A stretch of DNA of 64,000 nucleotides, taken from the NCBI GenBank assembly GCA_028751875.1, contig CM054165.1:24933304-24997303 (forward strand), read 5' to 3'. Source of the stretch: Rapana venosa. Lineage: Eukaryota > Mollusca > Gastropoda > Neogastropoda > Muricidae. The notes beneath the pieces are model-generated. The model was not told the DNA's origin. It saw nothing but the letters and a program-made list of their open reading frames with translations, and ran no database searches. How positions within the stretch are numbered: position 1 is the first letter of the stretch; each line of letters starts with the position of its first letter. Positions 1-11,592 of the stretch are shown here, in pieces. The position numbers and the translations under genes were made by a program.

Positions 1-40
1 ACCCAGCATTCTCCATTCCAGCATTCTCCATTCCACTGCC

Positions 41-559
41 ATGACACAAACTGTTCCAGACAAAAAGACATTGTTTCCACGTGTGTTTTACCCTTTGCGA
101 AATGAACTCAAACAGCTTATTTCAAACTTAGGTATTAACCGTTGCAAAACCAGACTAGGAACTCGCACCGGCAAACGTCATCGCCTGTGGCTTGCTTCCC
201 TTACATCTGCCTCCCCCATCACTTCAGATGTCACTGCCACAACAACCCTAACCAGAGACAACACCCCTTCACTTCTCTGTCCTCCAGCTGCTTCTTCCTT
301 AGTGTGTGACTCTGACTCGGACAATATTTGTTCAAACCAAAATGTGTTTTACGATGTGCATGAAACTATAAAATCTCTGATTGAACCAGTTCCTCCACCA
401 TCTTCCACACCTGACTCACCACTGGAACTCTGGTCTGCTCTTCCTCTGCACACATCTACTTCATCACACATGTCCTCTCCCTCTGAAAGTTACCCTCACT
501 CACCACTGTCATCTTCAACCTCTCTGCCTCCACCAAACCTTCTCAATATGTTTACTTAA
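41..559 (+). pseudogene. Possible ORF1-like or leader ORF of the L2-like LINE
   Basis: An open frame of 172 codons sits directly upstream of the endonuclease region of the L2-like element. It has a basic stretch near residues 35-50 and a long Ser/Thr/Pro-rich C-terminal half, which looks disordered. No zinc knuckle or coiled coil is evident. Position suggests an ORF1 or the N-terminal extension of ORF2, but I recognise no domain. It may also be chance open frame in a Pro/Ser-biased composition. Confidence 0.35.
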
Positions 560-2042
560 TGCATAATCTGTCTGCCCAGAGGGTAAAGCCAACTATCTCT
601 CTGATTTCATATCTGAACAGAATATTGATCTTACTTTTCTCACAGAAACCTGGCTAAACCCACAAGGTCATGAACCAACAATACAACAACTGACACCTCC
701 TGGCTACAAAACCCTTTCTTTTCCACGACTCTCCTGTGGAGGTGGTTACGCTGTCATCTATAAAGACACACTGCAACCACCTCTTTCCTCCTGTCACTCC
801 CTTCTTTCTCCCATGAATCTTTTGAAGTCTGTGAACTCTACCTCAACTTACCTGGCCATTCTATTACTTTCTGCTGTCTTTACCGTCCACCTCCCAGCCG
901 TAAAAACAATCTAACATCTTCAGTTTTCCATCAAGAGTTTTAGTCACTTCTCGATCACTACAGCCTCTCTTCCAAGAAGCTTATCATTCTCGGCGACTTT
1001 AACTTCCACTTCGATAACCAGTCATCTCCTGATGTCAAGCGTCTTTCTCTTTCTCTGTCTAAACACTCTCTTTCCCAGCTGGTGAACGAACCAACTCACA
1101 GATCAGGTCATATCTCAGACTGGCTCATTACCGATGCTTCACAAGATCTTGTCACATCTGTATCTGTCACTAATCAACTGCTTTCTGACCATTCTGCCAT
1201 TCGTTTCTTTCTCAATATGGCAAGGCCTATCAGAAAAAAAGCGTGTCACCCATTGCAATCTTAAGGCTATTGACATTCAAAATTTCTCTTCACAAGCTAC
1301 TGAACGTCTATCACAAATCCCTGACCACACTGACCATTTTAAAGACTATCATGATGTTCTCAGCCAACTTCTTGATGAACATGCATCTTCTACTGACCAT
1401 CTCCTGCCTGATAGGCCCTGCGCTCCATGGTGCACTCATGATATCCTGGTCGCAAAGCGCAAATGCCGACAACTAGAGCGGCAGTGGCGAAAAACAAAAT
1501 CTGAAATAAACAAACAGCTCTTGCGAAAACAAATAAACAAACTCAAAACCTTAATACATTCTGCAAAGACGATTACTCTGCTCAAGTTTCTCGATGCCAC
1601 GACCATGAAATATCTTTTTTCCCTCACCTCAACTCTCCTCAGGTCTGCAAAGGCAAGCCCTCTGTCTACTGTTTACAGCCACTCTGAACTTCCTGTTATA
1701 TTCTCTTCATTCTTCTCTGACAAAATCCGCAACATTCGCTCCAGACTGGATCAGACTTCGTTCCACCCTGTGCCTTCTGATCCCCAATTTATTGACATTC
1801 CTCTCCTTTACTTTCACCCAACAAGCGAGAATGAAATCAAGACAATCCTGAAAGAAATGACAATAAAATCATGTGATCTTAATCCTGTGCCTGCTTTTCT
1901 TTTCAGTCAGTGCCTTCCACAGCTTATACCCACCATCACACAAAAAGTAAATTCATCACTTCTTCCAGGAACTTACCCAACAGCTCTCAAAACTGCAATA
2001 ATTACACCCCTACTCAAAAAGCACGACCTCGACCCCAACACT

Positions 2043-2181
2043 CTGAAGAATTATAGACCTGTATCTAACCTACCACACTGAAGAATTATAGACCTGTATC
2101 TAACCTACCACACTGAAGAATTATAGACCTGTATCTAACCTACCACACTGAAGAATTATAGACCTGTATCTAACCTACCGT
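2043..2181 (+). repeat. 35-bp tandem repeat, four copies, inside RT domain
   Basis: A 35-bp unit starting CTGAAGAATTATAGACC is repeated four times head to tail (starts 2043, 2078, 2113, 2148). It covers the NYRPVSNLP motif of the RT. Because 35 is not a multiple of three, the frame shifts with each copy. The copy at 22034 has a single unit, so this is a local expansion after insertion. Confidence 0.95.
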
Positions 2182-3352
2182 TTGTTTCTTAAGTCCTTGA
2201 AAAAGTTGTTCTGAAACAACTCAACAGCCATCTTCATTCCAATAATCTCCTTCCCCCTTTTCAGTCTGCATATCATGCCAACCATGCAGTACCGAAACCA
2301 CCCTAGTCCACACGTTAAACACGCTTCTACACGCTTCTGACTCTGGAAAAATCTCCCTCCCCACTCTTCTTAACTTATCTGCAGCCTTCGACACTATAGA
2401 CCATTCAATTCTTCTCTCCCGTCTTCAAAAAAAACGTTTTGTATTACAGGCACAGCCCTCACCTGGTTTAATTCATACCTCACAGACCGATTCCAAACAG
2501 TTGCAGTAAACAAGATTCAATCAATACCTGCCAAACTGGAATGTGGAGTCCCACAGGGATCAGTTCTTGGCCCTGTTCTTTTCACTCTCTACACTGCACC
2601 ACTGTCACATATAATAAATCGTCTTCAGATCAGCCATCATTTTTATGCAGATGACTCTCAGATTATTAGCAGTGATACTCCTGGAAATCTGCCTTTTCTC
2701 TTGATTAATATGTTCTACTGCCTTCAAGATATCCAAAATTGGATGAGACAGAACAAGCTAATGCTAAATGCAGATAAAACCGAAGCCAATCTTGTAGGTA
2801 CAAAACACAAACTGTCTTCCATCACAACTGCTTCAATAGAATTCGGCAATACGTCAGTCCCTCTAGCCACTGCTGTGAAATATCTAGGGGTCTTTATCAA
2901 CAACACACTCTCCATGCAAAAATTCATCACCCAGACCTGCCAGTCATGCCACTATCAATTACTGCGTATTAGTGCAGTTCGAAAGTATCTGTCCACTGAT
3001 GCAACATCCAAACTAATCACGTCTCTCATTATCTCGCGTCTGGATTATTGCAATTCTCTTCTGGCTGGTCTACCATCATCATCTATCCACTCTCTTCAAC
3101 GTATACAAAACTCTACCGCCCGACTAGTCCTCAAAAAGAAAAAAATCTGAGCACACTATCCCTCTCTTGCGATCTTTCCACTGGCTGCCTGTGTCACAGA
3201 GAGTAAACTATAAGATCAGTACCCTCTGTTACAAATGTCTCCACAAAACTGCACCTTCCTACCTCTGTAAATGTCTTCACCTGTACACTCCTTCTCGTTC
3301 CCTCGGCTCTGCTGCAGATACCTTGTGCTTACGAATACCTAGATTCAACCAA

Positions 3353-3407
3353 TTAGTCCAGAGCCTGCAGGAAAAGCTTGTTTTGCGTCATAAAGTTTTT
3401 TTCTTTG
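3353..3407. repeat. Left terminal inverted repeat of the nuclease-bearing element
   Basis: It starts TTAGTCC, then AGAGCC, and contains a TCATAAAG block followed by TTTTTTTCTTTG. The right end (7341-7409) in reverse complement has the same blocks in the same order, but with an extra ~15-20 bp between them. Confidence 0.6.
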
Positions 3408-3849
3408 ATGTTTCTAATTGAATTTTCATTGCTGATTTCAAATTTACTGGGAGCCAGACGGTAAACCTTGGGCATTATTGTGTAGACTTGAAAATCCAAG
3501 ATGGCCGCCGTAGAATTAGAGTGAAAGATGTTGTGAGGGGGTTTCATGCATTTAAAGACATAAAAAATTGACAAATTTTGACAAATAGCATGCAATATAA
3601 GAAAAGTAATCAAACTTGATGAGGTACACATCAGATATTGAATAAAATGGCTACTTCAGAGAAATCAAGATTGCCGCCATCTATGTAAAGTACGCACCGA
3701 GGTTCAGAAAGGTGCTATTCCGCAATGCACCTGAAACCGCAGTATTTAAGTCACTTAAATTATTTAGTTTAGAGAAAACAGTGGAACACTCACCAGTGTC
3801 TGCTGCCAATTCTCACATTAAGAGTGGCCGATAGGACTTTGAAGAAAGT

Positions 3850-5256
3850 TCATATATCCTCCTCGTAGGGTGAGGAGACTGCGACAGTCATCGGATTATT
3901 GCAGGCAAGCGTTCCTTTGCATTTGCAAAATGCTGTACAGGTGACAGACAGTTTGGTGCAGGAGCACTGTGCTGTGCTGCATCCAGTTTTGCAGCCGCAG
4001 TTGACAAGGTTGAGGACTTCATCAGGAGCTGGCAGCTGATCACCAAGTCCAAGGGCTGGGCGGAGTGTTGATTGATGTAGCTCCCATCCATAGTCAACAG
4101 GATCCAGCTCAGGAGGAGATGGCTCACCTGCAGCTTGCCACAGCACAGCCTGAAAATGTGCTCGTTTCATATGGGCCTGAAAACTTGCCATCGTTGGAGG
4201 AAGGCTACTCAGTTTTGGGGGAATGTGTCTCTTTCCAGTAATCCTCTTCCTGAAAATGCTTGCTTGAACAGTGTTCAGGTTGACCTCTGATTCCTCCCCA
4301 TACAGCAGACTAGTGTACTGCAGACACGACTCAGATATTTCCTGGATAGGTGCAGAAATCTTTCCAAGCTTCAGCTCATCAGAGAATACTTGAAGCTTCT
4401 TGAGGACTGTCATCTTTCCAATTCCAGCAAAGGAAGAAACTGTGTCACATCCAGTCAATGCATGAGCTGCCAGCAGTTTAGGCATTATGGTTGCATGCTT
4501 GCTGACAACGTCGTTGACGCTTATGGCGTTATGAGTGGACGTGCATGACTCCATGGACAGAGTTACGTTCTGGGACAATCCTTTGGTCTTCATGTACAGA
4601 TGATGGGCCAAGATGACGAGTACATCAGTGTCATCAGAAACAACCCTAATGTTCCTCTGTCCTAATGACGATTCGTTGATGACATGAAACGCCATTAGCA
4701 CATCAGCTTCTTCATGACACAGAGGGGCTTGCTGAAGTCCAGACCCCATGTGTATAGGGTGTGGGTCTGGCCCAGTGATGACAACATCTGCTCCTGCCGG
4801 AGGCTGCATGCTGCAGAGCCGACGTACTATCATTTGTATCAGTTGTTCCTTGTTGGCAGTGACTTTCAGCATGACACTTTGCTGTGGTAGAGGCGACTCT
4901 TCAGTCAGGTTGTACACACGACTGGTCCCCTTTTGACGGATGGTTCGACAGCATGACTTTGTGCTCAGTTTGTAGTATCTGTCAAAGACCACATGTGACA
5001 CTGGTGCTGATTTAACTCGTCGCAAAATGGTGTCAACTGCGGCTGAGATGAAAGCCGAGACTTTAGCTGGAGCTGCAAGCCAAGGTACTGTCCACAAAAT
5101 TGCACAGCCATCCAGGACAACAGTGGGAGGTTCTTGGTTGCGAACACCACAGAGAATCTGTAGTTTGTTCTTCAGAGCAGCCTTGCTTGTTGTCCTCATG
5201 TCACCATTCTCGTCAAAAAGTGCTGTAGGCTGTAGAGCTAGTTCATGGGAAAACAA
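3850..5256 (-). CDS. FEN/XPG-like (PIN-superfamily) nuclease with C-terminal CXC cysteine cluster
   Basis: This is a 468-codon open frame. What is seen: an N-terminal VVLDGCAIL strand (Asp49), VVFDRYY (Asp92), HEEADV (181-186), VVSDDTDVLV (205-214) and LTGCDTVSSFAGIGK (267-281). In FEN/XPG nucleases these positions correspond to the N-terminal Asp, the Glu/Asp pair, the DxD metal site, and the Asp plus GIG helix-two-turn-helix. Residues 420-452 carry a CxC/CxxxC cluster like tesmin/TSO1 CXC motifs. Inference: a metal-dependent nuclease with a zinc- or DNA-binding tail. The frame is open upstream through TTCCAG near 5281, a possible splice acceptor, so the true N-terminus may lie in another exon or be lost in the TA tract. 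The listed start is a non-ATG codon (TTG). I know related uncharacterised proteins in cnidarians and other invertebrates, but no established function. Confidence 0.7.
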   Translation of the reverse strand: MFSHELALQPTALFDENGDMRTTSKAALKNKLQILCGVRNQEPPTVVLDGCAILWTVPWLAAPAKVSAFISAAVDTILRRVKSAPVSHVVFDRYYKLSTKSCCRTIRQKGTSRVYNLTEESPLPQQSVMLKVTANKEQLIQMIVRRLCSMQPPAGADVVITGPDPHPIHMGSGLQQAPLCHEEADVLMAFHVINESSLGQRNIRVVSDDTDVLVILAHHLYMKTKGLSQNVTLSMESCTSTHNAISVNDVVSKHATIMPKLLAAHALTGCDTVSSFAGIGKMTVLKKLQVFSDELKLGKISAPIQEISESCLQYTSLLYGEESEVNLNTVQASIFRKRITGKRHIPPKLSSLPPTMASFQAHMKRAHFQAVLWQAAGEPSPPELDPVDYGWELHQSTLRPALGLGDQLPAPDEVLNLVNCGCKTGCSTAQCSCTKLSVTCTAFCKCKGTLACNNPMTVAVSSPYEEDI

Positions 5257-5287
5257 GGTCTCAATAGAAACGGATTCTCTGGAAGTC

Positions 5288-5731
<444 letters not shown>

Positions 5732-5789
5732 CAAACTTTATAACCTTCTTCTGCCCTAACGTATGTACATGTATTGTTTTCTCCTTGCA

Positions 5790-5822
5790 CCCCCCCCCAC
5801 CCCCCCCCCCCCTAACCGGCTC

Positions 5823-5898
<76 letters not shown>
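5790..5898. repeat. Poly-C then (CT)n microsatellite
   Basis: C-rich stretch at about 5790-5812 followed by CT dinucleotides from about 5828 to 5898. Confidence 0.95.
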
Positions 5899-5899
<1 letters not shown>

Positions 5900-5904
<5 letters not shown>

Positions 5905-6640
5905 TGCAGTGCATTAGAAACCAGCTAGCTATTCAATTCATAAACAAAAAAATGGTCCAGAAAGATAAATTGTTGGATCAAGAAGGAACTTTTGTTATAT
6001 ATTAAAGGAATAAAACATCACTGAAGTAATGTTAGTAGGTTGATTTTATCAAAAGGTCATTTAAGGTTTGGAAAAGGATGTATTATGTGCTTGTGTTTAT
6101 CTACTACTAGAAAATCATTTTGATATTAATAGTGGTATGCTTATGTCTGAAAGATAGTTCCAGATAAGATTTTAGAGCTTTAAGATGTGCATGTATTGAA
6201 GAAAAGAGATTTAATTAAATTGACTGTAACTATTGTCCCAGATATCATAGATAAAGATTCTCATTGCTTTAGTATTACAGGCACGTCACCATGTTTGGAT
6301 TACAGTTGCTCCGGTGAGTGCCTAGTGTGGAAATATGGCAAATATATGATAAATATGTGTATAAGTCTGAATGTATGTATTCTAATTTGGTAAATTTGCT
6401 GGATTTGATCATGGTTGTTTTGTGTGTATCAGACACAGGTAAAAGTGTAATGATTATATTTTGTTATCTGCTGATTTGTATAAAGTTTATAGATAGATGA
6501 CGCAACTGAAATGAACATAATCAAACAACGAAGATTTTCCTTTTCAGGTTATTTGAACCTTTTACTGTCAAAGATATCTTGTGCTTTATGTTGATCTACA
6601 TATTGTAAATGACATGTTTACAGATTAAGTTTTGGAACAC
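5900..6640. other. AT-rich interior of the TIR element, no gene seen
   Basis: The open frames here are short (up to 80 codons), have no recognisable motif and no splice-site support. I see nothing else in this stretch. Confidence 0.5.
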
Positions 6641-6763
6641 CTGGCCACTGTTTGGCTTTGAAACTGGTGTATTGTACCCCCTTCAGTAAGGGGCCGTGGC
6701 CTATACTGAATAAACCAGTTCGAGTTCGAGTTCGAGTTCGAGTTCTCTCTCTCTCTCTCTTTC
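6641..6763 (+). repeat. Retroelement-like 3' end with (GTTCGA)n tail
   Basis: A short GC-containing segment (GTAAGGGGCCGTGGCC near 6690) ends in CTGAATAAACCAG and four or five GTTCGA hexamers (6717-6743), then a CT tract. A hexamer tail after an AATAAA-like motif is typical of a 5'-truncated LINE or SINE. The family is not recognised. Confidence 0.45.
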
Positions 6764-7340
6764 TCTCTTCCCCAAATCATAGAATTCTCAACACACTGAG
6801 CGTGGATTTTATGAAACAAAGCTGAGCTCCAGAAACATGCTGCACCTGTTTGTGCATCACACGGTCTCTATTAACATTCCAATAATGCCAGAAAACTACA
6901 CTTACTTCAGTGTTTAAGGGTCTGATGTTGAAGAGAGAAACACTTGTCTTTCATTTTCGGGCCGTTAAAACATCGCGCGACCTTTCCGTGATGGTGTATT
7001 TGACGCTCAACTTTGTCGGACTTTTGTTTTGAGTACACAGAGGTGTGTGTCTGCTAGCCTAGCACGCCCATTCCTCGACCGGCGTAGCCTACATATCATT
7101 CAGGAGGGAAGCAGGCCGCACTCTGCATCTTTCAGCGCAGCCTATAGCATCACAGCGAGAGGTTCTGTTAGCGTTAGCACCCCTGCGCGAATCTAGGTCG
7201 ACTCATCCATGGGTCGTTTGACATCATTCTTGCACGAGAGGGGTTGGTGTATTTCCACCAGCAGAAAAAATTATGCCCATGAGATACAAGTTGGCTCCCG
7301 ATTGCTATCAAGTCTAAAGACCCTGAGGAAGCAGTAGCAC
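6764..7340. other. Non-coding interior of the TIR element
   Basis: No ORF with recognisable features. The composition becomes more GC-balanced between 6960 and 7200. Nothing else is supported. Confidence 0.4.
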
Positions 7341-7409
7341 CAAAGAAAAAAACTTTATGATGGAAAACAAGGTTGTAGTACTCGTACATAGACTCGGCTC
7401 TCGGACTAA
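7341..7409. repeat. Right terminal inverted repeat of the nuclease-bearing element
   Basis: It begins CAAAGAAAAAAACTTTATGA and ends GGACTAA, mirroring the left end at 3353-3407. The inner block is the better conserved part. Confidence 0.6.
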
Positions 7410-7788
7410 ATCCATAGTCGGCCGTCGCTCTTTCGCTATTTCTGGTCCAGTTATCTAGAATGACCTCCCTCTCTCCCTTCACCAAAAGCCTACTTATGAC
7501 ACTTTTAAATCCAGCCTCAAAACACATTTATTTCAAATCTAAGACTTTCCCCTCATGTTCCATCTCATTTCTGTCCTTGCCCTCAACAGCGTGCGCGCGC
7601 GCGCGCGCGTGTGTGTGTGGTGTGTGTGTGTGCGCGCGCGTGTGCATGTGTGTGTGTGTGTGCGCGCATGTTTGTATACATTTAAATTTGTAAAAACTAT
7701 TAATTGTAACTTGTTGCATGTGTTAGTGTAGGATGAATGCAAGCGCTTTGATTTGATTTTGCAAGATATAGCGCTATATAAATTCCAT

Positions 7789-7815
<27 letters not shown>
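7409..7815 (+). mobile_element. L2/CR1-group LINE, copy A, 3' portion
   Basis: It resumes the element broken at 3353. The C-terminal coding block (CCATAGTCGGCCGTCGC onward, with a TTTAAATCCAGCCTCAAAAC segment) matches the same block at 23650-23775. The 3' end has GCGCTTTGATTTGATTTTGC, a TATAGCGCTATA palindrome and an (ATT)n tail at about 7790-7812. A GC/GT microsatellite (7588-7672) sits in the 3' UTR. Confidence 0.85.
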
Positions 7816-7819
<4 letters not shown>

Positions 7820-9471
7820 TAATATAATGGGTTGCTTTAATATAACTACAGACTTTACACAACTAAAAGTATAGTTCAGTGTCAATTGTATCATTAAACT
7901 GTCAGGGCCTTAATAACAGTCAGAAAAGAAGAGATGTATTCCATCATTTGAAAATAAAAAACATTCCATATTTTTCTTGCAGACACTCACTTTGAAGAAA
8001 GGATGGAGCGTTACAACCTTTTGGAGTGGGGATACTTTGGGTATTTTTCCAGCCATGCTTCTAATGCTAGGGGGTAGTCATTCTTTTTTTTAATAATTTC
8101 GAGTTTTAAGTAAAGAATGTTGTTAATGGTAAGGGAGGAAACTGTATCATGGTTAAAGCTGAAATTGAAGGAAACGACTTTCTCTTTGTTAATATCTATG
8201 GCCCAAATAGAGACGATCCCGAATTTAATAATGTCTTGACAGAAAAAAAAGAGCAGGCTGTTAAAAACATTATTATTGGTGGGGATTTCAATTTGGTGCT
8301 CAATCCAACAAAGGATTACTATAACTACAGAAATATCAATAATCCTAGAGCTAAGAATGTAGTGGAAAATATGATAAATTAATTAGACTTAAATGATATC
8401 TGGAGATATTTAAACCAGGATTGTCCTAGATACACATGGAGAAGATATAACCCATTACAGTAGGCTAGACTTGATTATTTTCTCATTTCAGATGAAGTTG
8501 TCTCTTTTGTTAGAGATGCATATATTGAGTTTGGATACAGGACAGACCATTCGGTAATAATGTTACATTTGAGGTTTATTGATAAGTCTAAAATTCAATT
8601 CGTCTCTGTTGAGAGACAAATCATATCTAGACGGAATGAACGAAGAAATTAAAACTGTTATAAAAGATTTCGTAGCAAGTCCATACCCAAGAGAAACATC
8701 AGACACTATCCCTTTATCTGAACTGCAACTCACAATCCTTGACGACTTGTTCCTTGACTTTGTGTTAATGAAAATTAGATCACCCACTATTTCCTATGCT
8801 ACTATGAAAAAGAAAAAGGAATGAAGAATCTAGAATAATGAAAGACATACAGCAACTTGAAAACAAGGACAGTAAAAAATGAGGAAGATGTTCGAGTATA
8901 GAATCAAAGAAAGAACAGTTAAAAATATAAGGGAAAAAAGAATAGAGGGGGTGCTTTTCAGATCGAGAGCAAGATGGATAGCTGAAGGAGAAAAAGTAAC
9001 GAGTTATTTCTGTAATTAAGGAAAAAGACACTTTGTGAATAAAAACATGGCTACACTAACTGATAGGCATGGTAATACGCTAAACACTCAAAAAGATATT
9101 TTGCATGAAGTTAAACAGTTTTTATGAACGGTTATATAAACACTCTAACGGGAGCATTGTCAGATAAGTGATCTGGTAACACGTATTCCACAACTAGATG
9201 TTGAAGAAGCAAACGATTTAGAAGGGGAAATTAAGTTACAAGAAGCAGCTTTGGCGTTAAAAAAATATGAAAAACAATAACAGTTCGGGTACAAATGGGT
9301 TCATTGCTGAGTTATTTAAGTTCTTTTGGGGGTAACATTGATAGTTTTGTAGTGAGAGCATTAAATGCTGAATATAAAAGGGAGAACTAACTTGTGTTCA
9401 AAGGCAAGGCATAATCACCTGCATACCTAAGGGAGACAAACCAAGAAACTTGATAAAGAACTGGAGACTGA

Positions 9472-10314
9472 CCAGCCGCCATGGCGCAGTGGTTAGCGCC
9501 TTGGGTTACGGACTGAAAGGTCGCGGGTTCGATTCCCATTAGAGTCATAGGGATTTTTCGGACTCCGGCCGGCTCCTACCCAGAGTGAGTGTGCTGTGGG
9601 CTCAGTGGGAAGACTGGGACCACACAGTCGAGCTTCATCCACTTAACGGATGCGAGTGTGAGAGTGTTGCTCAAATTACCTGACCAACACTGCAGGTGTC
9701 TGTATCTCTCGGGCCCGGTTGACGCCGGGATATATTATGATAGTAAGCGTAGAGTACAACCCTGTCAAGTAGTCTCAAAGCATATGCACTTCCATCCTCA
9801 TTGTCATTGATCATCATGCATTAAAAAAAAAATTGCCTCTGATTCGGTGGTCCTGGTTTCTCTGGTCTCATGGTGACCTCAGATTCGGTTTGCCCATACA
9901 CTTCTGTGCCTGTGGTGAGTTTGTGTCAAAGCCTTTGGGGTTGGAGGTTCGCGGGGGACAGGCGTTTGAGGGACCTTGTGGTGGTTGCCACCTGGGGTCG
10001 GCAACTCACTCAGTCTGGCTCCGCGACTGAGCTAATACTGTCGTTAGTAGGGGGCTTAGTAGGTGGTGTCCTGCGTATGTTAGCTCAGAACAGGCACCAC
10101 TGAACACCACCAAAGTGACCCAGCAGCAGTGCAGGGCCTCTCTGGCTGGTGGCCCCACGGCGGCCTGATGGTGATTGGCTCCCTGTGGACCTCCGACTCT
10201 GAGGATGAGACATAACAAATCTGGGTGTGGTTGTGGCGGGGAGATTGGAATGAGCGGCGTGGGAACAGTGAGACGGGGGTCGTCAGAAGATGAGGCAGCA
10301 AAAAAAAAAAAAAA
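9472..10314 (+). mobile_element. tRNA-headed SINE, family A, 843 bp, with poly-A
   Basis: The head has a pol III A-box-like TGGCGCAGTGG (9482-9492) and a B box GGTTCGATTCC (9526-9536). The body is long and ends in poly-A. A 17-bp TSD, AAAGAACTGGAGACTGA, is at 9455-9471 and 10315-10331. It is inserted in the Tx1-like LINE. A second copy in opposite orientation is at 44268-45153. Confidence 0.92.
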
Positions 10315-11344
10315 AAAGAACTGGAGACTGATATCTTTGTTAAACGTTGTGTATAAAATTGGATCATCATGCATAGCTAACCGATTGAAAAATGTATTAC
10401 CTAAACTTATTAATGAAGATCAAGCTGGTTTCATAAGGAATAGTTATATCGGTGACAATGTTCGACTTACGATTCAATAGCTTATATAGAAAAACATCAT
10501 TTATCTGGAATTTTGTTGAACATTGATTTTGAAAAAGCATTTGACTCAGTTGGTTGGGATTTTATGTTTTAAGTACTTAAGGCATTTGGTTTTCAACATG
10601 GAGTTTGTAAATGGTTAGACATATCTTATAGCAATATCAAATCTTGTGTCATAGTCAATGGTCAAGTCTCTGAGTGGTTTGATAAAGAACGAGGATGTAG
10701 ACAAGGTGATCCACTGTCTCTGTATATATTTGTCCTATATGCAGAAATACTGGCAACAATGATTCATGAAAATGAAGACATCAGACATGAAAACATACAG
10801 GGTACTATTATCAATAGTTATTGATAATATTGAACCATTTAGGTATGGGATGGAATCCACCGAAATTTAAAATCCTGGGAATCTGGTTTACAAATGACCT
10901 ACAAAACTGTTCACACTTGAATTTCTCAGAAAAGCTAGAAGTGAAGCATTTGTTCAAAATATGGGTTAAAAGACAACTAACACCAATAGGCAGGATAGCA
11001 GTACTAAAGTCACTCATTTTGTCAAAACTAATTCACTTATGGATGCTGCTATTTAATCCGCCAGACAATTTTTTTCATACCTTGCAAAGCTACTGCTACA
11101 TATTTGTTTGGAACAACAAAAGTGATAAAGCAGTAGAAAAAGTATCGCACAAAAGTATTAAAAATGGAGGCCTTGGATTACCAGAATTGAAAATATTAGC
11201 ACAATCTTTGAAACTGACATGGCTGGAAAAATCTCCAGAAGCAAATCATAGGTGGGCTATTTCAAGTTACAACTTTCCACTGATCAACATTATTTCAAAA
11301 TATGGACCAGAGATCGTTTCAAAATTTTGTAAATCTAATGCATT

Positions 11345-11592
11345 GTCGAGCAGCGTCGAGCGTGGTTACCAGTTGGATGGGTGACCGTTTGCGCGCCTTG
11401 GCTTCAGTACAGTTCCCCCAGTTCACCCAGCTGTAAATGGGTACCTGCCCTCTTTAGGGTCAGGGAAGGTAAAGCAGCGAGGGAGAGGAGATGGGCGCCG
11501 CCCTCAATATGCTGGCCCTAGAGAAGTGAGGTCTCTGACGCCTCGCTCCCCTACGACCTTATAGGTTATGGGACACCTTTACCTTTACCTTT
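11345..11592 (+). mobile_element. 5S-rRNA-headed SINE (SINE3-like)
   Basis: The 5' part resembles the internal promoter half of 5S rRNA (AGCAGCGTCGAGCGTGG, then GTTGGATGGGTGACC). The body follows and ends in CTTTAC repeats. The TSD TAATGCATT is at 11336-11344 and 11593-11601. The first half of 5S is missing, so this copy is 5' truncated. Relatives lie at 38339-38490 and 38500-39197. Confidence 0.85.

Larger units (their letters stand above)
1..3353 (+). mobile_element. L2/CR1-group LINE, copy A, 5' portion (decayed)
   Basis: This is a non-LTR retrotransposon on the plus strand. An apurinic-like endonuclease region is visible from about 590 to 1230, with LTETWL near 646, an ILGDFNFH block near 985-1010 and LSDHSAI near 1184. 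The reverse transcriptase follows: NYRPVSNLP near 2050, GVPQGSVLGP at 2545 and FYADDSQI at 2641, then the C-terminal region with LDYCNSLL and LHWLPV. Several frameshifts and stops break the frame, so this copy is dead. Domain order and motifs fit the L2/CR1 superfamily; the exact clade is not resolved by eye. It is interrupted at 3353 and resumes at 7409. The 5' end lies outside the window. Confidence 0.85.
1250..3421 (+). pseudogene. Reverse transcriptase region of L2-like LINE copy A (broken)
   Basis: Fragments in different frames (1134-2081, 2701-3150, 3167-3421) together cover a linker, the RT palm and fingers, and the C-terminal domain. The catalytic FYADD box is present at 2641-2655, but flanking frameshifts separate it from the N-terminal RT blocks. 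A four-fold 35-bp duplication at 2043-2181 also disrupts the frame. Closest relative in this window is the L2-like copy at 21818-24079. Confidence 0.75.

Noticed and set aside
3850..5256. DDE transposase
   Set aside because: Motif spacing fits FEN/XPG nucleases, with GIGK and EEAD/SDDTD blocks. No DDE signature is seen.
6187..6500. Small plus-strand genes
   Set aside because: Short AT-rich frames without motifs, splice sites or conservation elsewhere in the window.
9472..9545. Functional tRNA gene
   Set aside because: A and B boxes are present but the sequence continues into a long body with poly-A and a 17-bp target duplication, so it is a SINE head.
10006..10374. Minus-strand ORFs of about 100 codons
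   Set aside because: They are reverse-strand shadows of the SINE body at 9472-10314.
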